Shown in pieces: positions 17,767 through 28,507 of a stretch of DNA of 64,000 nt. A program made the position numbers and the translations under genes. The notes under the pieces are model-generated. The model saw only the letters and a list, made by a program, of their open reading frames with translations. It searched no databases and was not told where the DNA came from. The stretch spans positions 124,001-188,000 of the forward strand of contig NZ_JOJE01000005.1 of NCBI RefSeq assembly GCF_000720255.1, written 5' to 3'. Numbering within the stretch: position 1 is the first letter of the stretch; each line of letters begins with the position of its first letter. The stretch is from Streptomyces griseus subsp. griseus (GTDB lineage: Bacteria; Actinomycetota; Actinomycetes; Streptomycetales; Streptomycetaceae).

Positions 17767-19578
17767 TCAGAAGGTCAGCTTCCAGCTGTTGAGCCGGCCC
17801 GTGTCCTGTGCGGCCACGTCCTGGACGCGCAGCTTCCAGGTGCCGTTGGCGACCTCGCTGGAGGCGTTCACCGTGTAGGTGGTGGTGACGTTGTCCGCGG
17901 AGTCCGAGGTGCTGGAGGACTTCAGGCGGTAGGTCGTGCCATCCGGCGCCACCAGGTCGACGACCACGTCACCCCGGTACGTGTGCGTGATGTCCACGCC
18001 GACCTGGAGGGCCGAGGGCGCGTTGCCGGTGCGGCCGCTGACGGCGATGGAGGACTCGATCGCCGAGCCGTTGTCCGGGATGGAGAAGGCCGTGGTGTTG
18101 GTGAAGGTGGTGCCCCCCGTGGAGCCGCCGGAGCCCCCGGCCACCGCCTGCACCGTCTTGGCCGCGTCCGCCAGACCCGCGCCGCAGCCGCCGGAGCAGG
18201 AGCCGGGCAGCGCGCGGGCGTTGGCCTTGATCGCCGACTCGATCTGGGCCGGGGTCAGCGACGAGTTCGCCGACTTCATCAGCGCGACCAGGCCCGCGAT
18301 GTGCGGGGTGGCCATGCTGGTGCCCTGGTAGTACGCGTAGTTCTCGGTCGACGGCGTCTTGGTGCCGGAGTTCAGCGTGGACAGGATGCCGTTCGCGGTG
18401 CCGGTGCTGGTCTGGCCGCCGGGCGCCGAGATGTCCACGAGGGAGCCGAAGTTGGAGTAGGACGCCTTGGCGCCGGTGCGGTTGGTCGCGGCCACCGAGA
18501 TGACGTTGTTGCAGTTGCCCGGATTGTGGTTGGCGACGTTGTCGTTCTCGTTGCCCGCGGCGACGACGACGGTCGTGCCCCGGTTCACGGCAGCGGTGAT
18601 CGCGCTCTGGGTCGCCGAGGAGCAGGCGCCGTCGCCGCCCAGGCTCATGTTGATGACCTTGGCGACGTTGGAGTTGGCGGGGACGCCGGAGACGGTGCCG
18701 CCGGACGCCCAGGTGATGGCGTCGATGATGTCGGAGTCGTAGCCGCCGCACTTGCCGAGCACGCGCAGCGGGGAGATCTTCGCGCCGTAGGCGATGCCCG
18801 CGACACCCTTGTTGTTGTTGGTGGCGGCGGCGATGGTGCCGGCCACGTGGGTGCCGTGCCAGGAGGAGTTGCTGGCCGGGATGCCGGAGCCGCACTCGTT
18901 GGCGTTGTACCAGTCGCCCGGGTCGGCCGGGTTGCTGTCACGGCCGTCGCCGTCCACCGAGACGGCGGTGTCGGAGATGAAGTCGTAGCCCCCGACGATG
19001 TTGGCGGCGAGGTCGGAGTGGGTCACGTAGCCGGTGTCGATGACGGCGACGGTGACCCCGGCGCCGGTCGAGGTGGACCAGGCGCCCGGCACGTTCATGC
19101 CCGCCGTGGTCTCCCACAGGTCCCACTGCTTGGCGTACTCGGTGTCGTTCGGGTCGGCCTTGGGCTGGTTCAGGCGGTCCGGTACGACGTAGGCGACCTG
19201 CGGGTCGGCCTTGTACTGCGCGACGACGTCGGCGACGTCGGACCGGGTGAGGTCCGAGCCCAGGTCGACGAGGGCGGCGCCGGTGCCGAGGCGGCGCTGG
19301 AAGTCGACGTCCTCGCCGGCCTCCTTGCCCTTGACGGCGGCGTCGGCCTCGGCGGCCTGGTTCGACTTGGCCTCGGCCGCGTCGGACTTGTAGCCGACGA
19401 TGAGGCGCTCGGCGGGGGCGCCGGGGGCGGCCTCGGTCTGCGCGGCCGGGACGGCGGCGGCATCCCGGGGAGCGGACTCCTGGGCGACGGCGACGGACGC
19501 GGTGCCGGTGGTCAACAGGGCGGCGGAGACCGCGGCGACGGATATCAGCTTCCGTCTGAGGGAGGGAGAGGTACGCAA
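17767..19578 (-). CDS. Secreted S8 (subtilisin-like) serine protease with P domain
   Basis: About 603 residues from a TTG preceded by AAAGG; a start 36 bases further upstream is the alternative. The order is a signal peptide (residues 1-33), a propeptide with an inhibitor I9-like region (about 55-135), the S8 catalytic domain, and a C-terminal proprotein-convertase P/Homo-B domain (about 485-603). The catalytic triad is Asp181 (VIDTGYV), His241 (WHGTHVAGT) and Ser420 (GTSMATPHIAG). Extracellular protein degradation is the likely role. It is the nearest candidate target of the SSI protein encoded at 1.5 kb, which is inference only. Confidence 0.95.
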   Translation of the reverse strand: MRTSPSLRRKLISVAAVSAALLTTGTASVAVAQESAPRDAAAVPAAQTEAAPGAPAERLIVGYKSDAAEAKSNQAAEADAAVKGKEAGEDVDFQRRLGTGAALVDLGSDLTRSDVADVVAQYKADPQVAYVVPDRLNQPKADPNDTEYAKQWDLWETTAGMNVPGAWSTSTGAGVTVAVIDTGYVTHSDLAANIVGGYDFISDTAVSVDGDGRDSNPADPGDWYNANECGSGIPASNSSWHGTHVAGTIAAATNNNKGVAGIAYGAKISPLRVLGKCGGYDSDIIDAITWASGGTVSGVPANSNVAKVINMSLGGDGACSSATQSAITAAVNRGTTVVVAAGNENDNVANHNPGNCNNVISVAATNRTGAKASYSNFGSLVDISAPGGQTSTGTANGILSTLNSGTKTPSTENYAYYQGTSMATPHIAGLVALMKSANSSLTPAQIESAIKANARALPGSCSGGCGAGLADAAKTVQAVAGGSGGSTGGTTFTNTTAFSIPDNGSAIESSIAVSGRTGNAPSALQVGVDITHTYRGDVVVDLVAPDGTTYRLKSSSTSDSADNVTTTYTVNASSEVANGTWKLRVQDVAAQDTGRLNSWKLTF

Positions 19579-19970
19579 GGGCTTTTGCCTTTCGTGGCCG
19601 TACTTGGGCAGCACGGAGTGGCGCGGTTCGATTCGCTTCGTCGTCGAAGCGGAGGGGGGTGCGTCGAAGAGGGGGTGCGTCGAAAAGCGGAGCGAAGGCC
19701 GGCCAGGCGCGTGAGCCGACCGGATCAGGGGTTACCTGTGGGTCAGCTGTGTTCGAACGATAGGCAAAGCGGAGGTCATAGGGATACAGGGGAAACCCTC
19801 GATCCGGCCGGAAACCCACCCTCGACGTAAGGCGGTTGACAGCGAATGTCCTTCTTTGCCCGTGTGACGGGCGCCTGGCGGTCGGGGTGACACGCGCTGA
19901 ACGCGCCGGGCCGTCGTCCCGTACTCCCTGGGAGCAGACGATTTCCGTGCCGGCCGAGGAGACGTTCCGG

Positions 19971-20912
19971 ATGCCCCGGATGACCGCACACCGCACCGCC
20001 GCCCTGACGGCCGCCGCCGCGAGCCCCCTCCTGCTCGGGTTGTGGGCGGCCGGGCCCGCCCAGGCGCACGGCGCCCCCACGAACCCGGTCAGCCGGGTGG
20101 TGGCCTGCTCCCCCGACGGCGGTGAACGGGCCGGGACGGCGGCGTGCAAGGCCGCCGTCGCATCCAACGGCGCGCCCTTCACGGCCTGGGACAACCTGCG
20201 CGTGGCGAACGTGAACGGCCGCGACCGGCAGACGATCCCCGACGGGAAGCTGTGCAGCGGAGGCCTGCCCGCCTACAAGGGCCTCGACCTCGCCCGCGCC
20301 GACTGGCCGTCGACGCGCCTCACCCCGGGCGGGACGATGAAGATGAGTTACGTCTCGACGATCCCGCACACCGGCACCTTCAGGTTCTACCTGACGAAAC
20401 CCGGCTACGACCCGACGAGGCCACTGACCTGGTCCGACCTGCCGGAACGGCCGTTCGCGCAGGTGACGGACCCGGCACTGACGGGCGGCTCGTACCGCAT
20501 GAGCGCGAAGCTGCCGTCCGACCGGACGGGCCGTCATGTCCTGTACACGGTGTGGCAGAACAGCAGCACGCCGGACACGTACTACTCGTGCTCCGACGTG
20601 GTGTTCCCGGAGGCGAAGGCTTCCGCGGCGCCGCCGGCGACGAAGGGCCCGGCGGCGGGCAAGCCATCCGCTTCGGCCGAGGACACCGCGCAGACTGCGA
20701 CCCGGACGCCCTCCGGCTCCGCGCCCGTCTCGGCGTCGGCCCCGGCGAGTGCCGAGGCCCGGGCCCGCTCCACGGCACCCGACAGCGCGCCGGTGGCCTC
20801 CACGACCGGCGGCGGGTCCGGCCCGTCGGCCCCCATGCTGGCGGGCGGCGCCGCGGCGGTGTTGGTGCTCACCGGCGGCGCCGCCCTTCTCCTGCGCCTG
20901 CGTCGGCGCTGA
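19971..20912 (+). CDS. AA10 lytic polysaccharide monooxygenase with C-terminal membrane anchor
   Basis: A 313-residue copper-dependent LPMO that oxidatively cleaves chitin or cellulose. The ATG is chosen for the GAGGAG eight to ten bases upstream. The signal peptide ends AQA and exposes His33, the mature N-terminal His of the copper brace; the second His is His133 in STIPHTG. A Ser/Ala/Pro-rich linker (about 205-285) leads to a C-terminal hydrophobic helix followed by RLRRR. Most AA10 enzymes are freely secreted, so membrane tethering is notable. It is divergent from the S8 protease gene. Confidence 0.92.
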   Translation: MPRMTAHRTAALTAAAASPLLLGLWAAGPAQAHGAPTNPVSRVVACSPDGGERAGTAACKAAVASNGAPFTAWDNLRVANVNGRDRQTIPDGKLCSGGLPAYKGLDLARADWPSTRLTPGGTMKMSYVSTIPHTGTFRFYLTKPGYDPTRPLTWSDLPERPFAQVTDPALTGGSYRMSAKLPSDRTGRHVLYTVWQNSSTPDTYYSCSDVVFPEAKASAAPPATKGPAAGKPSASAEDTAQTATRTPSGSAPVSASAPASAEARARSTAPDSAPVASTTGGGSGPSAPMLAGGAAAVLVLTGGAALLLRLRRR

Positions 20913-20930
20913 ACTACCCTTTTATGAGGG

Positions 20931-22360
<1,430 letters not shown>

Positions 22361-22390
22361 TTGACCCCTGGGTGTAACCATCGGTAACTT
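22361..22390 (+). promoter_or_regulatory. Putative sigma-70-type promoter for DUF6230-DUF6114 genes
   Basis: TTGACC, an 18-base spacer and TAACTT lie about 140 bases upstream of the DUF6230 start in a locally AT-richer stretch. This is assigned by pattern only. Confidence 0.4.
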
Positions 22391-22532
22391 CCGAAGTGGC
22401 TACTGACGCGTAACGAGAAAGCCCTTGCGATTTCCGGGAGTTGTGAGGAGGTGTGCGCGACAGCCGCTGTCCGCGCCAGGACAACGCGCCATCTGAAGCC
22501 CAACCCGCATGACTATGCCCATGGGAGCACAC

Positions 22533-23198
22533 ATGGCCTCGTCCTCGGACGTCACCTCGTCCGCCGACAACACCCCCGAGAACCCCGCAAGCGGTTCCGC
22601 AGAGAGACGCGGCCGGGTCCGGCTGCGCCGGGCCGCCGTGATGGCGGTGCCCGCGACCTGTGTCGCGGCGGGGCTCGCGATCCTCACCGCCGAGGGAGCC
22701 CTCGGCGTGCAGTTCTCGATCTCCGGGATGCCGTTCGTCGTCACCGCCGACAAGCTCGAAGGCGAGGGCTTCGCACAGTTCGGCTCACTGGACCACATGA
22801 TCGAGAACAGCCCCAACCAGGGCGACACCGGCGGTGACGTGCTGGTCGTCACCTCCGTGGTGAAGAACGGCAAGCTGACCAACCTCTGCCAGAGCGTCGA
22901 CCTCGGCGGCATCCAGCTCGTCCTGACGGCCGGCAACAAGGGCACCAAGGTCGCCGTCCAGAACCTGGCCATCGACTCGGACGAGATCACCGGTGACGCC
23001 GCGTTCAACAACATCGAGATCGGCCGGGACGCCAGCACCTTCGACAAGGTCGACACCAAGGGCATGCCGGGCGTCTACGGTCAGCAGGCCGAGAAGGTCG
23101 TCATCACCGACCTGTACCAGCACAACTACGCGGCCACCGCAGCCGTGTTCAAGCTGCCCGACCTGCGCATGAAGTTCAGCAGCGAGGGTTGCAAGTAA
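22533..23198 (+). CDS. DUF6230 family exported protein
   Basis: A 221-residue protein of the DUF6230 family, often labelled cholesterol esterase in older Streptomyces annotations without biochemical support. The ATG at 22533 has GGGAG six bases upstream; three earlier in-frame ATGs lack a good site. A basic N-terminus (RRGRVRLRRA) is followed by one hydrophobic helix (about 33-55) and a beta-rich extracellular part with two cysteines (NLCQS and the C-terminal GCK). Its stop overlaps the next gene in TAATG, so the two are translationally coupled. Confidence 0.82.
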   Translation: MASSSDVTSSADNTPENPASGSAERRGRVRLRRAAVMAVPATCVAAGLAILTAEGALGVQFSISGMPFVVTADKLEGEGFAQFGSLDHMIENSPNQGDTGGDVLVVTSVVKNGKLTNLCQSVDLGGIQLVLTAGNKGTKVAVQNLAIDSDEITGDAAFNNIEIGRDASTFDKVDTKGMPGVYGQQAEKVVITDLYQHNYAATAAVFKLPDLRMKFSSEGCK

Positions 23199-23638
23199 TG
23201 AACCGGTTCCGGCAGTGGAGCGCGCGCCGACCCTTCCCCGGCGGGCTGATGCTCACCCTGGGCGGCGCGGAGATCCTGGTGACGATGAAGGCACCGCTGC
23301 CGGTCATCCTGCACGTCGGCATGCAGGGTCTGGCCGGCTACCTCCTGCCTACCCTGATGGTGCTGATCGGGCTGCTGATCCTGTTCAACCCGGCACAGCG
23401 CCTCTTCTACTCGATCATCGGTGTCCTGCTCTCCCTGGGCACGTGGCTCACCTCGAACATCGGGGGCTTCCTCATCGGGCTGCTCCTCGGCGTCGTGGGC
23501 AGTTGCCTCGCCTTCGGGTGGGTTCCCGACCAGGACCCGCGCCAGAGCCGCCGGCAGCGCAGGGACGACGCCCGGCGGGAGGCCAAGGCCGCCGCCGTAC
23601 CGTCCTCGTTCGAGCAGCAGGCCGGCGGACCCGCCTGA
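23198..23638 (+). CDS. DUF6114 family membrane protein
   Basis: A 146-residue protein with three to four hydrophobic helices (about residues 17-115) and a charged cytoplasmic C-terminus (RQSRRQRRDDARREAK). It belongs to DUF6114, which is regularly encoded immediately after DUF6230, as here with a TAATG overlap. The two probably form a membrane complex. The biochemical function is unknown. Confidence 0.82.
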   Translation: MNRFRQWSARRPFPGGLMLTLGGAEILVTMKAPLPVILHVGMQGLAGYLLPTLMVLIGLLILFNPAQRLFYSIIGVLLSLGTWLTSNIGGFLIGLLLGVVGSCLAFGWVPDQDPRQSRRQRRDDARREAKAAAVPSSFEQQAGGPA

Positions 23639-23648
23639 CCGTTCCACA

Positions 23649-23682
23649 GCCGCGCCGGCCCCTGTGACGGGGCCGGCGCGGC
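23649..23682. terminator. Strong bidirectional hairpin terminator
   Basis: A 14-bp perfect stem (GCCGCGCCGGCCCC paired with GGGGCCGGCGCGGC) and the 6-base loop TGTGAC lie between the convergent DUF6114 and tatA genes. Confidence 0.85.
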
Positions 23683-23689
23683 GGCGTGT

Positions 23690-23920
23690 TCAGTCGGTGG
23701 GGGCGGTGCCCGTCGTGGACGCTTCCGCGGACGCCGTACGGATTGCTTCCGGGACGGCCGCGGCATCGTCGTCCTTCATCGCCTTCGCCTCGCTCTTGAG
23801 GATGCGCATCGACTTGCCGAGCGCCCGTGCCGTGTCCGGCAGCTTCCTGGAGCCGAACAGGACGATCGCGAAGATCGCCACAACCAGCAGGTGCCAGGGT
23901 TCCAGTCCGTTGCGGAGCAT
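23690..23920 (-). CDS. tatA: TatA/TatE-family twin-arginine translocase subunit
   Basis: A 76-residue TatA-like protein. One N-terminal transmembrane helix (LEPWHLLVVAIFAIVLFG) is followed by the FGSRKLPD hinge and an amphipathic helix (LGKSMRILKSEAKAMK). A short acidic tail follows. TatA forms the pore of the Tat pathway for folded proteins. The ATG is preceded by GGGAGGG. It lies 38 bases after the P-type ATPase gene on the same strand and away from any tatC or tatB, so it is probably an extra paralogue. Several Tat-type signal peptides are encoded in this window. Confidence 0.92.
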   Translation of the reverse strand: MLRNGLEPWHLLVVAIFAIVLFGSRKLPDTARALGKSMRILKSEAKAMKDDDAAAVPEAIRTASAEASTTGTAPTD

Positions 23921-23958
23921 GACCGCACCCTCCCTCTCACCGGGTCGTCCCGGGCTCA

Positions 23959-26553
23959 TCAGCAATGATTGCCGCGTTGCGCAACTGTACAACTCCGAGA
24001 CATGTGCCGGGTAAGAGCCCTCAGGCTGAGCCCGTACAGACCGAGGACGACGCCGAGCAGCAGGTAGGAAGACGTCGGCAGCCCCGTCATGCCGAGCGCA
24101 CGGCCCAGCGGTCCGGGCGGCAACAGGAGCCCTACGGCGGCGAGGGCCGCCGCCGCCCGGGCGACGGGACCAGGCCGTGGGCCCCACGTGCGACGGCGGT
24201 CGGGGTCGGCGCGGCCCGTCCGCAGCAGGACCATCGCCAGCGCCTGGGTGAGCAGGTTCTCCGTGAACCAGGCGGAGTGGAACACGGTGTGCTCGTCACC
24301 GGCGCGGGCCCCGTACGAGGTCAGCACCAGGACGCCGAAGGTCGCGAGATCGGCGGCCGCGTTCAGCACGCCGAAGCCGGTCAGGAAGCGCAGGAGGGAC
24401 GGCGGGCGCAGCACGGTCGGACGGCCGAGTACGGCGGTGCCGGGATCGTCGTGGGCGAAGGCGAGCTGTGCCGCGTCGAAGCAGAGGTTCTGGGCGAGGA
24501 CCTGGGCCGGCAGCATCGGCAGGTACGGCAGCAGCAGGCCGGCGGCGAGCATCGCCAGGACGTTGCCGAAGTTCGAGGAGAGCGTGACGCGCAGGTACGA
24601 GGCGATGGCGCCGCTGCTGCACCGGCCGGCGGTGATCGCGTGCCCCAGCGCCGTGAGGTCCTTGGCCGCGAGCACCACGTCGGCACTCTCCCGGGCCGCG
24701 CCCCGAGCACCCCGGGGTGCCACCCCGACGTCCGCCGCCCGCAGCGCGGGCACGTCGTTGACCCCGTCACCGAGAAACCCCACGGTGTGCCCGGCGTCCC
24801 GCAGGGCGGCGACGAGGCGGGCCTTGTCGGCGGGGGTGCAGCGGGCGACGAGGGTGGGCGTGTGGGGGGCGTGAGCCCCCGGGGCCGGGCTCCACTCGGC
24901 GGCGAGTCGCGTCGTGACCGGGGCGAGGCCCAGGTCGTGGCAGGTGCGGGCCGCCGTGGCCGGGTGGTCGCCGGTGAGGATCAGGACGGTGACGCCGAGA
25001 GACGTCAGCCTCCTCAGGGCGTCGGTGGCGGTCGGGGCGAGCGCGTCGCGGAAGGTGAGGAAGCCCCGGAAGGTCAGCCCGCGTTCGTCGGCGGATGTGC
25101 GGGCATGGGCGCGGGCGGGGCGTTCGGCGGTGGCGACGGCCAGCACGCGCAGCCCGGCGTCCGCCTCCCGGGCGGCGAGCGCGAGGAGCCGTTCCCGCTC
25201 GCCGGGCTCCAGCGCACAGCGCTCCAGTACGGCTTCGGGGGCGCCCTTGGTGACGAGGAAACGCGTGCCCGGGCGGCCGCCGACCACGGCCGTGGAGACG
25301 CGCCGCACCGCGTCGAAGGGCACGGCGCCCACTCCGTCGTACTCCTCGCCCACCGCCCCCGTCGCCTCCAGGACCGCCTCGTCGAGCGCGTCGGGCGTGG
25401 GCACCTCCGCGAGTTGGAGGGTCCACCAGGCGTTGACGCCCGCCCAGTGCAGCGCCTCCGGGTCGTCGCGTCCGTCCGCGCCCAGCGAGCGTGCGAGGAC
25501 CGGCCGGTCCTGGGTGAGGGTGCCGGTCTTGTCGAAGCACAGCACGTCGATCGCGCCCAGGTCGTGCAGCGCGGGAAGCCGCTTCACGATCACGTCGTGC
25601 GTGCGGGCGAGGACCGCCGCGCCGCGGGCCAGGCAGACGGTGACGATCACCGGCAGCATAGCGGGAGTCAGTCCTACGGCCACCGCGACGGCGAACGGCA
25701 GCGTCTGCGGGGCGCGTCCGTCCAGCGCCGCGCCCGCCATCAGCACCAGCGGCGGCATGAGCAGCGTGAACCGGATCAGCACCCAGGACACCCCGCGCAC
25801 GGCCCGGTCGAACGCCCCGGCCTCCCGGCGCCCGGCCCCTGCCTCCCCCTGCCCGGCGGCGAACCTCGTCCGGGTTCCGGTGCCGACGACAACGGCCTTG
25901 GCGCTCCCGCTGACCACACCGCTCCCCTGAGAACAGAGGTACGGACGGTCGAAAGCACCGGCGTCCCGCTCCACCCCGGCGGCCACGTCCGCCTCCGCCA
26001 CCTCCTTGGGCACGGGCGCCGACTCCCCCGTGAGCGCCGACTGGTGCACCGTGAGGCCGCGGGCCTTCAGGAGGTGGACGTCGGCGGGGACCAGGTCGCC
26101 CGGGGCGAGGTGGATCACGTCGCCGGGAACCAGGTCGGTGACCGGGATCTCGCGGGCGCGTGCGGTGCCGTCGGGGGCGCGGCGGAGCACCGTGGCCGTG
26201 CCGGTGACGAGTTCGCGCAGAGCCGCCATGGACCGGTCGGCCCGGTGCTCCCCGATCGCCCGCAGCACGCAGCTCACCGCGACGAGGACGAGGATCACCG
26301 CCGCGGTGCCCCAGGAGGCCACGAGGGCGGAGACGGCGCCGAGACACAGAAGGACGGTGGTGAAGGGGTCCCGCAGTCCGCGCAGGAGGACTCGGGGCCA
26401 GGAGACCGCACGCGGCACGGGAACCGCGTTCTCACCGAACTCCGTGAGCCGGGCGGCGGCCTCCACCTCGGTCAGCCCTCGCGGACCGCTCTCCAGCCGC
26501 CGCAGGACCCCGAGGGCGGAGGGCGTGTTCCCGGTGGCCGTCTCGGGCGCCAC
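23959..26553 (-). CDS. P-type ATPase, magnesium-transporter (MgtA/P3B) type
   Basis: About 864 residues. The motifs are the actuator TGESAPVPK, phosphorylation site DKTGTLTQD (Asp341), nucleotide-binding KGAPEAVLE and hinge GDGVNDVPALRAADVGVA, with an N-terminal cation-ATPase domain and about ten membrane helices. The sequence is most like MgtA/MgtB magnesium importers. The start GTG at 26553 lies seven bases after the ArsR stop; an upstream in-frame start at 26610 would overlap that gene. Coupling to an ArsR-type regulator implies metal-responsive control, which is unusual for MgtA, so another cation is possible. Confidence 0.88.
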   Translation of the reverse strand: MAPETATGNTPSALGVLRRLESGPRGLTEVEAAARLTEFGENAVPVPRAVSWPRVLLRGLRDPFTTVLLCLGAVSALVASWGTAAVILVLVAVSCVLRAIGEHRADRSMAALRELVTGTATVLRRAPDGTARAREIPVTDLVPGDVIHLAPGDLVPADVHLLKARGLTVHQSALTGESAPVPKEVAEADVAAGVERDAGAFDRPYLCSQGSGVVSGSAKAVVVGTGTRTRFAAGQGEAGAGRREAGAFDRAVRGVSWVLIRFTLLMPPLVLMAGAALDGRAPQTLPFAVAVAVGLTPAMLPVIVTVCLARGAAVLARTHDVIVKRLPALHDLGAIDVLCFDKTGTLTQDRPVLARSLGADGRDDPEALHWAGVNAWWTLQLAEVPTPDALDEAVLEATGAVGEEYDGVGAVPFDAVRRVSTAVVGGRPGTRFLVTKGAPEAVLERCALEPGERERLLALAAREADAGLRVLAVATAERPARAHARTSADERGLTFRGFLTFRDALAPTATDALRRLTSLGVTVLILTGDHPATAARTCHDLGLAPVTTRLAAEWSPAPGAHAPHTPTLVARCTPADKARLVAALRDAGHTVGFLGDGVNDVPALRAADVGVAPRGARGAARESADVVLAAKDLTALGHAITAGRCSSGAIASYLRVTLSSNFGNVLAMLAAGLLLPYLPMLPAQVLAQNLCFDAAQLAFAHDDPGTAVLGRPTVLRPPSLLRFLTGFGVLNAAADLATFGVLVLTSYGARAGDEHTVFHSAWFTENLLTQALAMVLLRTGRADPDRRRTWGPRPGPVARAAAALAAVGLLLPPGPLGRALGMTGLPTSSYLLLGVVLGLYGLSLRALTRHMSRSCTVAQRGNHC

Positions 26554-26560
26554 GGACGTC

Positions 26561-26962
26561 TCACACGCCGCGCAGGCGTGCCGCGGGGACCTCGGCCCCG
26601 GTCGCGGCACGGCCGGTCAGACGGCCCACCGCGAGCCGTACGACGTCGACCACGTCGGGGTCGTCCACGAAGTACACCTGACGCCGGCCCTCACGGCGGG
26701 AGCGGACGAGCCCGGCGAGCTTCAGCTTGGTCAGGTGCTGGCTGACCGCGGGCAGCGCGCCGCCGATCCGCTCGGCGAGCCCGGTCACGTCGCTCTCGCC
26801 CTGCGCCAGCGCCCACACGATGTGCAACCGGGCGGGCGAGGCCAGCAGCCCGAAGGTCTCGGCCGCCCGTGCGAGGACGTCGGCGGACGGATCCGCGAAG
26901 CTCCCGTCGGCCGCTCCGAGTTCGCCGACTCCGCCGATCCCGCCGCCCCTGCCGACCGCCAC
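26561..26962 (-). CDS. ArsR/SmtB-family metal-type transcriptional regulator
   Basis: A 133-residue winged-helix protein: helix-turn-helix VTGLAERIGGALPAVSQHLTKLKLAGLVRSRREGRRQVYF. The GTG at 26962 is preceded by GGGAGG; longer forms have a low-complexity N-terminus. No clear metal-binding cysteines are present (the usual ELCVCDL motif is absent), though a C-terminal VDVVRLAV helix could hold other ligands. It is encoded directly upstream of, and probably co-transcribed with, the P-type ATPase, which it should repress. Confidence 0.88.
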   Translation of the reverse strand: MAVGRGGGIGGVGELGAADGSFADPSADVLARAAETFGLLASPARLHIVWALAQGESDVTGLAERIGGALPAVSQHLTKLKLAGLVRSRREGRRQVYFVDDPDVVDVVRLAVGRLTGRAATGAEVPAARLRGV

Positions 26963-27390
26963 CGCCTCACGCCTCCCGTGCCCGGACCGCGTCCCGTCAC
27001 GGGACCGGAACAGTCTAGGCGCCGGTCCCCCGCCCACCCCGCCCGCGCGCCGTGCACGGGGTCCCCGGCCCCGGCACGGGACCGATCGGTTCCAGCCAAG
27101 GCCCGGGGAAGAGGCTTTCCCTGCCTCAGTGCCCGCACCGCTGAGGAAAACTGACGTCCGAATATCGAGCGAATACACCAACTCGCCCCAGGAACAGGAG
27201 GATTGATTCCGAGGCTAAGATCACGATGCGGCAGCGGCAACTCACTGCATGTGGTTGCTCACTTGACTACCACCGGTCACACACGGTTGGCTCCGAGCCA
27301 GCGAAAGTGTCTCGGCCGGCGTCCGTCCCGCGGCTCCGGCCACGCTCGCTCTTTCCTCCTGCTCTGCCGCACAGCGAGGTGCACCCCCCG

Positions 27391-28404
27391 ATGAACAATC
27401 CCCTCCCGCCTCCCTCCCCCCGCAGAGCCATGCGCGTCACGGCTCTCGCAGCCGCCGTATGTCTGCTGCTCGCCGGCTGTTCCGCGTTCGGTGGCACGTC
27501 GGCCGACGCGGACACGGACGCGGCGGGCCGGGCGGGCACCGGACGGCTCAAGGTCGCCCTGGTCGCCCACGGCGGACGTGGCGACGACTTCTGGGAGTTG
27601 GTGCGCAAGGGGGCCGAGGCGGCGGCCGCGAAGGACGACATCGACCTGACGTACGCGAGCGACTCCGACCCGGCGGGGCAGGCTGAGCTGGTACGGGACG
27701 CGGTGCGTGACCGGGTCGACGGCATCGCGCTGACCCTGGCCAAGCCGCAGGCGATGAAGGCACCGGTCACCGAGGCGAAGGCGGCCGGCATTCCGGTGGT
27801 GGGCCTGAACGCCGGTGTCAACGCCTGGCAGGACGCCGGGGCGCTGGAGTACTTCGGCCAGGACGAGAGCGTCGCGGGCCGGGCCGTCGGCGAGAAGCTC
27901 AACGGGCTGAAGGTCAAGCACACCCTGTGCGTCATCCACGAGCGGGGCAACATCAGCCTGGAGGCGCGCTGCGCGGGCGTGAAGAAGACGTTCGGCGGCG
28001 AGACCGACATGCTCTACGTGGACGGCACCGACATGAACGCGATGTCCGCCGCCGTCGCCACGAGCCTGGAGCAGGACCCGAGCATCGACGAGGTCGTCAC
28101 GATGGGCGCGCAGTTCGCGCTCGCCGCGGTGAAGTCGGTCAAGAAGGCGGGCAGCAGGGCGCGCGTGGCCACCTTCGACCTGAACAAGGACCTCGTCGAG
28201 GCGGTCCGCGACGGGGACGTGCAGTTCGCCGTGGACCAGCAACCGTATCTCCAGGGCTATCTGGCCGTTGACGCATTGTGGCTGTACAAGACCAACGGCA
28301 ATATCAGCGGCGGCGGTGTGGCGCCGGTGCTCACCGGCCCCGCGTTCGTCACCAAGGCGAACGTCGCCGCGGTCGCTCATTTCGCCTCCAACGGAACCCG
28401 CTGA
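27391..28404 (+). CDS. Sugar-type (periplasmic-binding-protein 1) ABC substrate-binding lipoprotein
   Basis: A 337-residue lipoprotein with lipobox LLLAGC (Cys near residue 31) and a type I periplasmic binding fold of the ribose/xylose/AI-2 class (ALVAHGGRGDDFW, PVVGLNAGVNAW, ATFDLNKDLVEAVRDG). The start ATG is preceded by GAGG eleven bases away; ATG 27430 is an alternative. No permease or ATPase genes are adjacent. Instead it lies about 100 bases upstream of a NIT-domain conservon kinase, so it may deliver a ligand signal, much as LuxP or TorT do for their kinases. That role is inferred. Confidence 0.85.
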   Translation: MNNPLPPPSPRRAMRVTALAAAVCLLLAGCSAFGGTSADADTDAAGRAGTGRLKVALVAHGGRGDDFWELVRKGAEAAAAKDDIDLTYASDSDPAGQAELVRDAVRDRVDGIALTLAKPQAMKAPVTEAKAAGIPVVGLNAGVNAWQDAGALEYFGQDESVAGRAVGEKLNGLKVKHTLCVIHERGNISLEARCAGVKKTFGGETDMLYVDGTDMNAMSAAVATSLEQDPSIDEVVTMGAQFALAAVKSVKKAGSRARVATFDLNKDLVEAVRDGDVQFAVDQQPYLQGYLAVDALWLYKTNGNISGGGVAPVLTGPAFVTKANVAAVAHFASNGTR

Positions 28405-28507
28405 CCGGGCGGCCCCCGCTCACCGTCCCTCACTCCTCCCACCGTCCCTCACCTCACCCACCCCGAGTCCCCTCCCCTCGCTCCCCGCTGATCGCCCAAG
28501 GATGACG

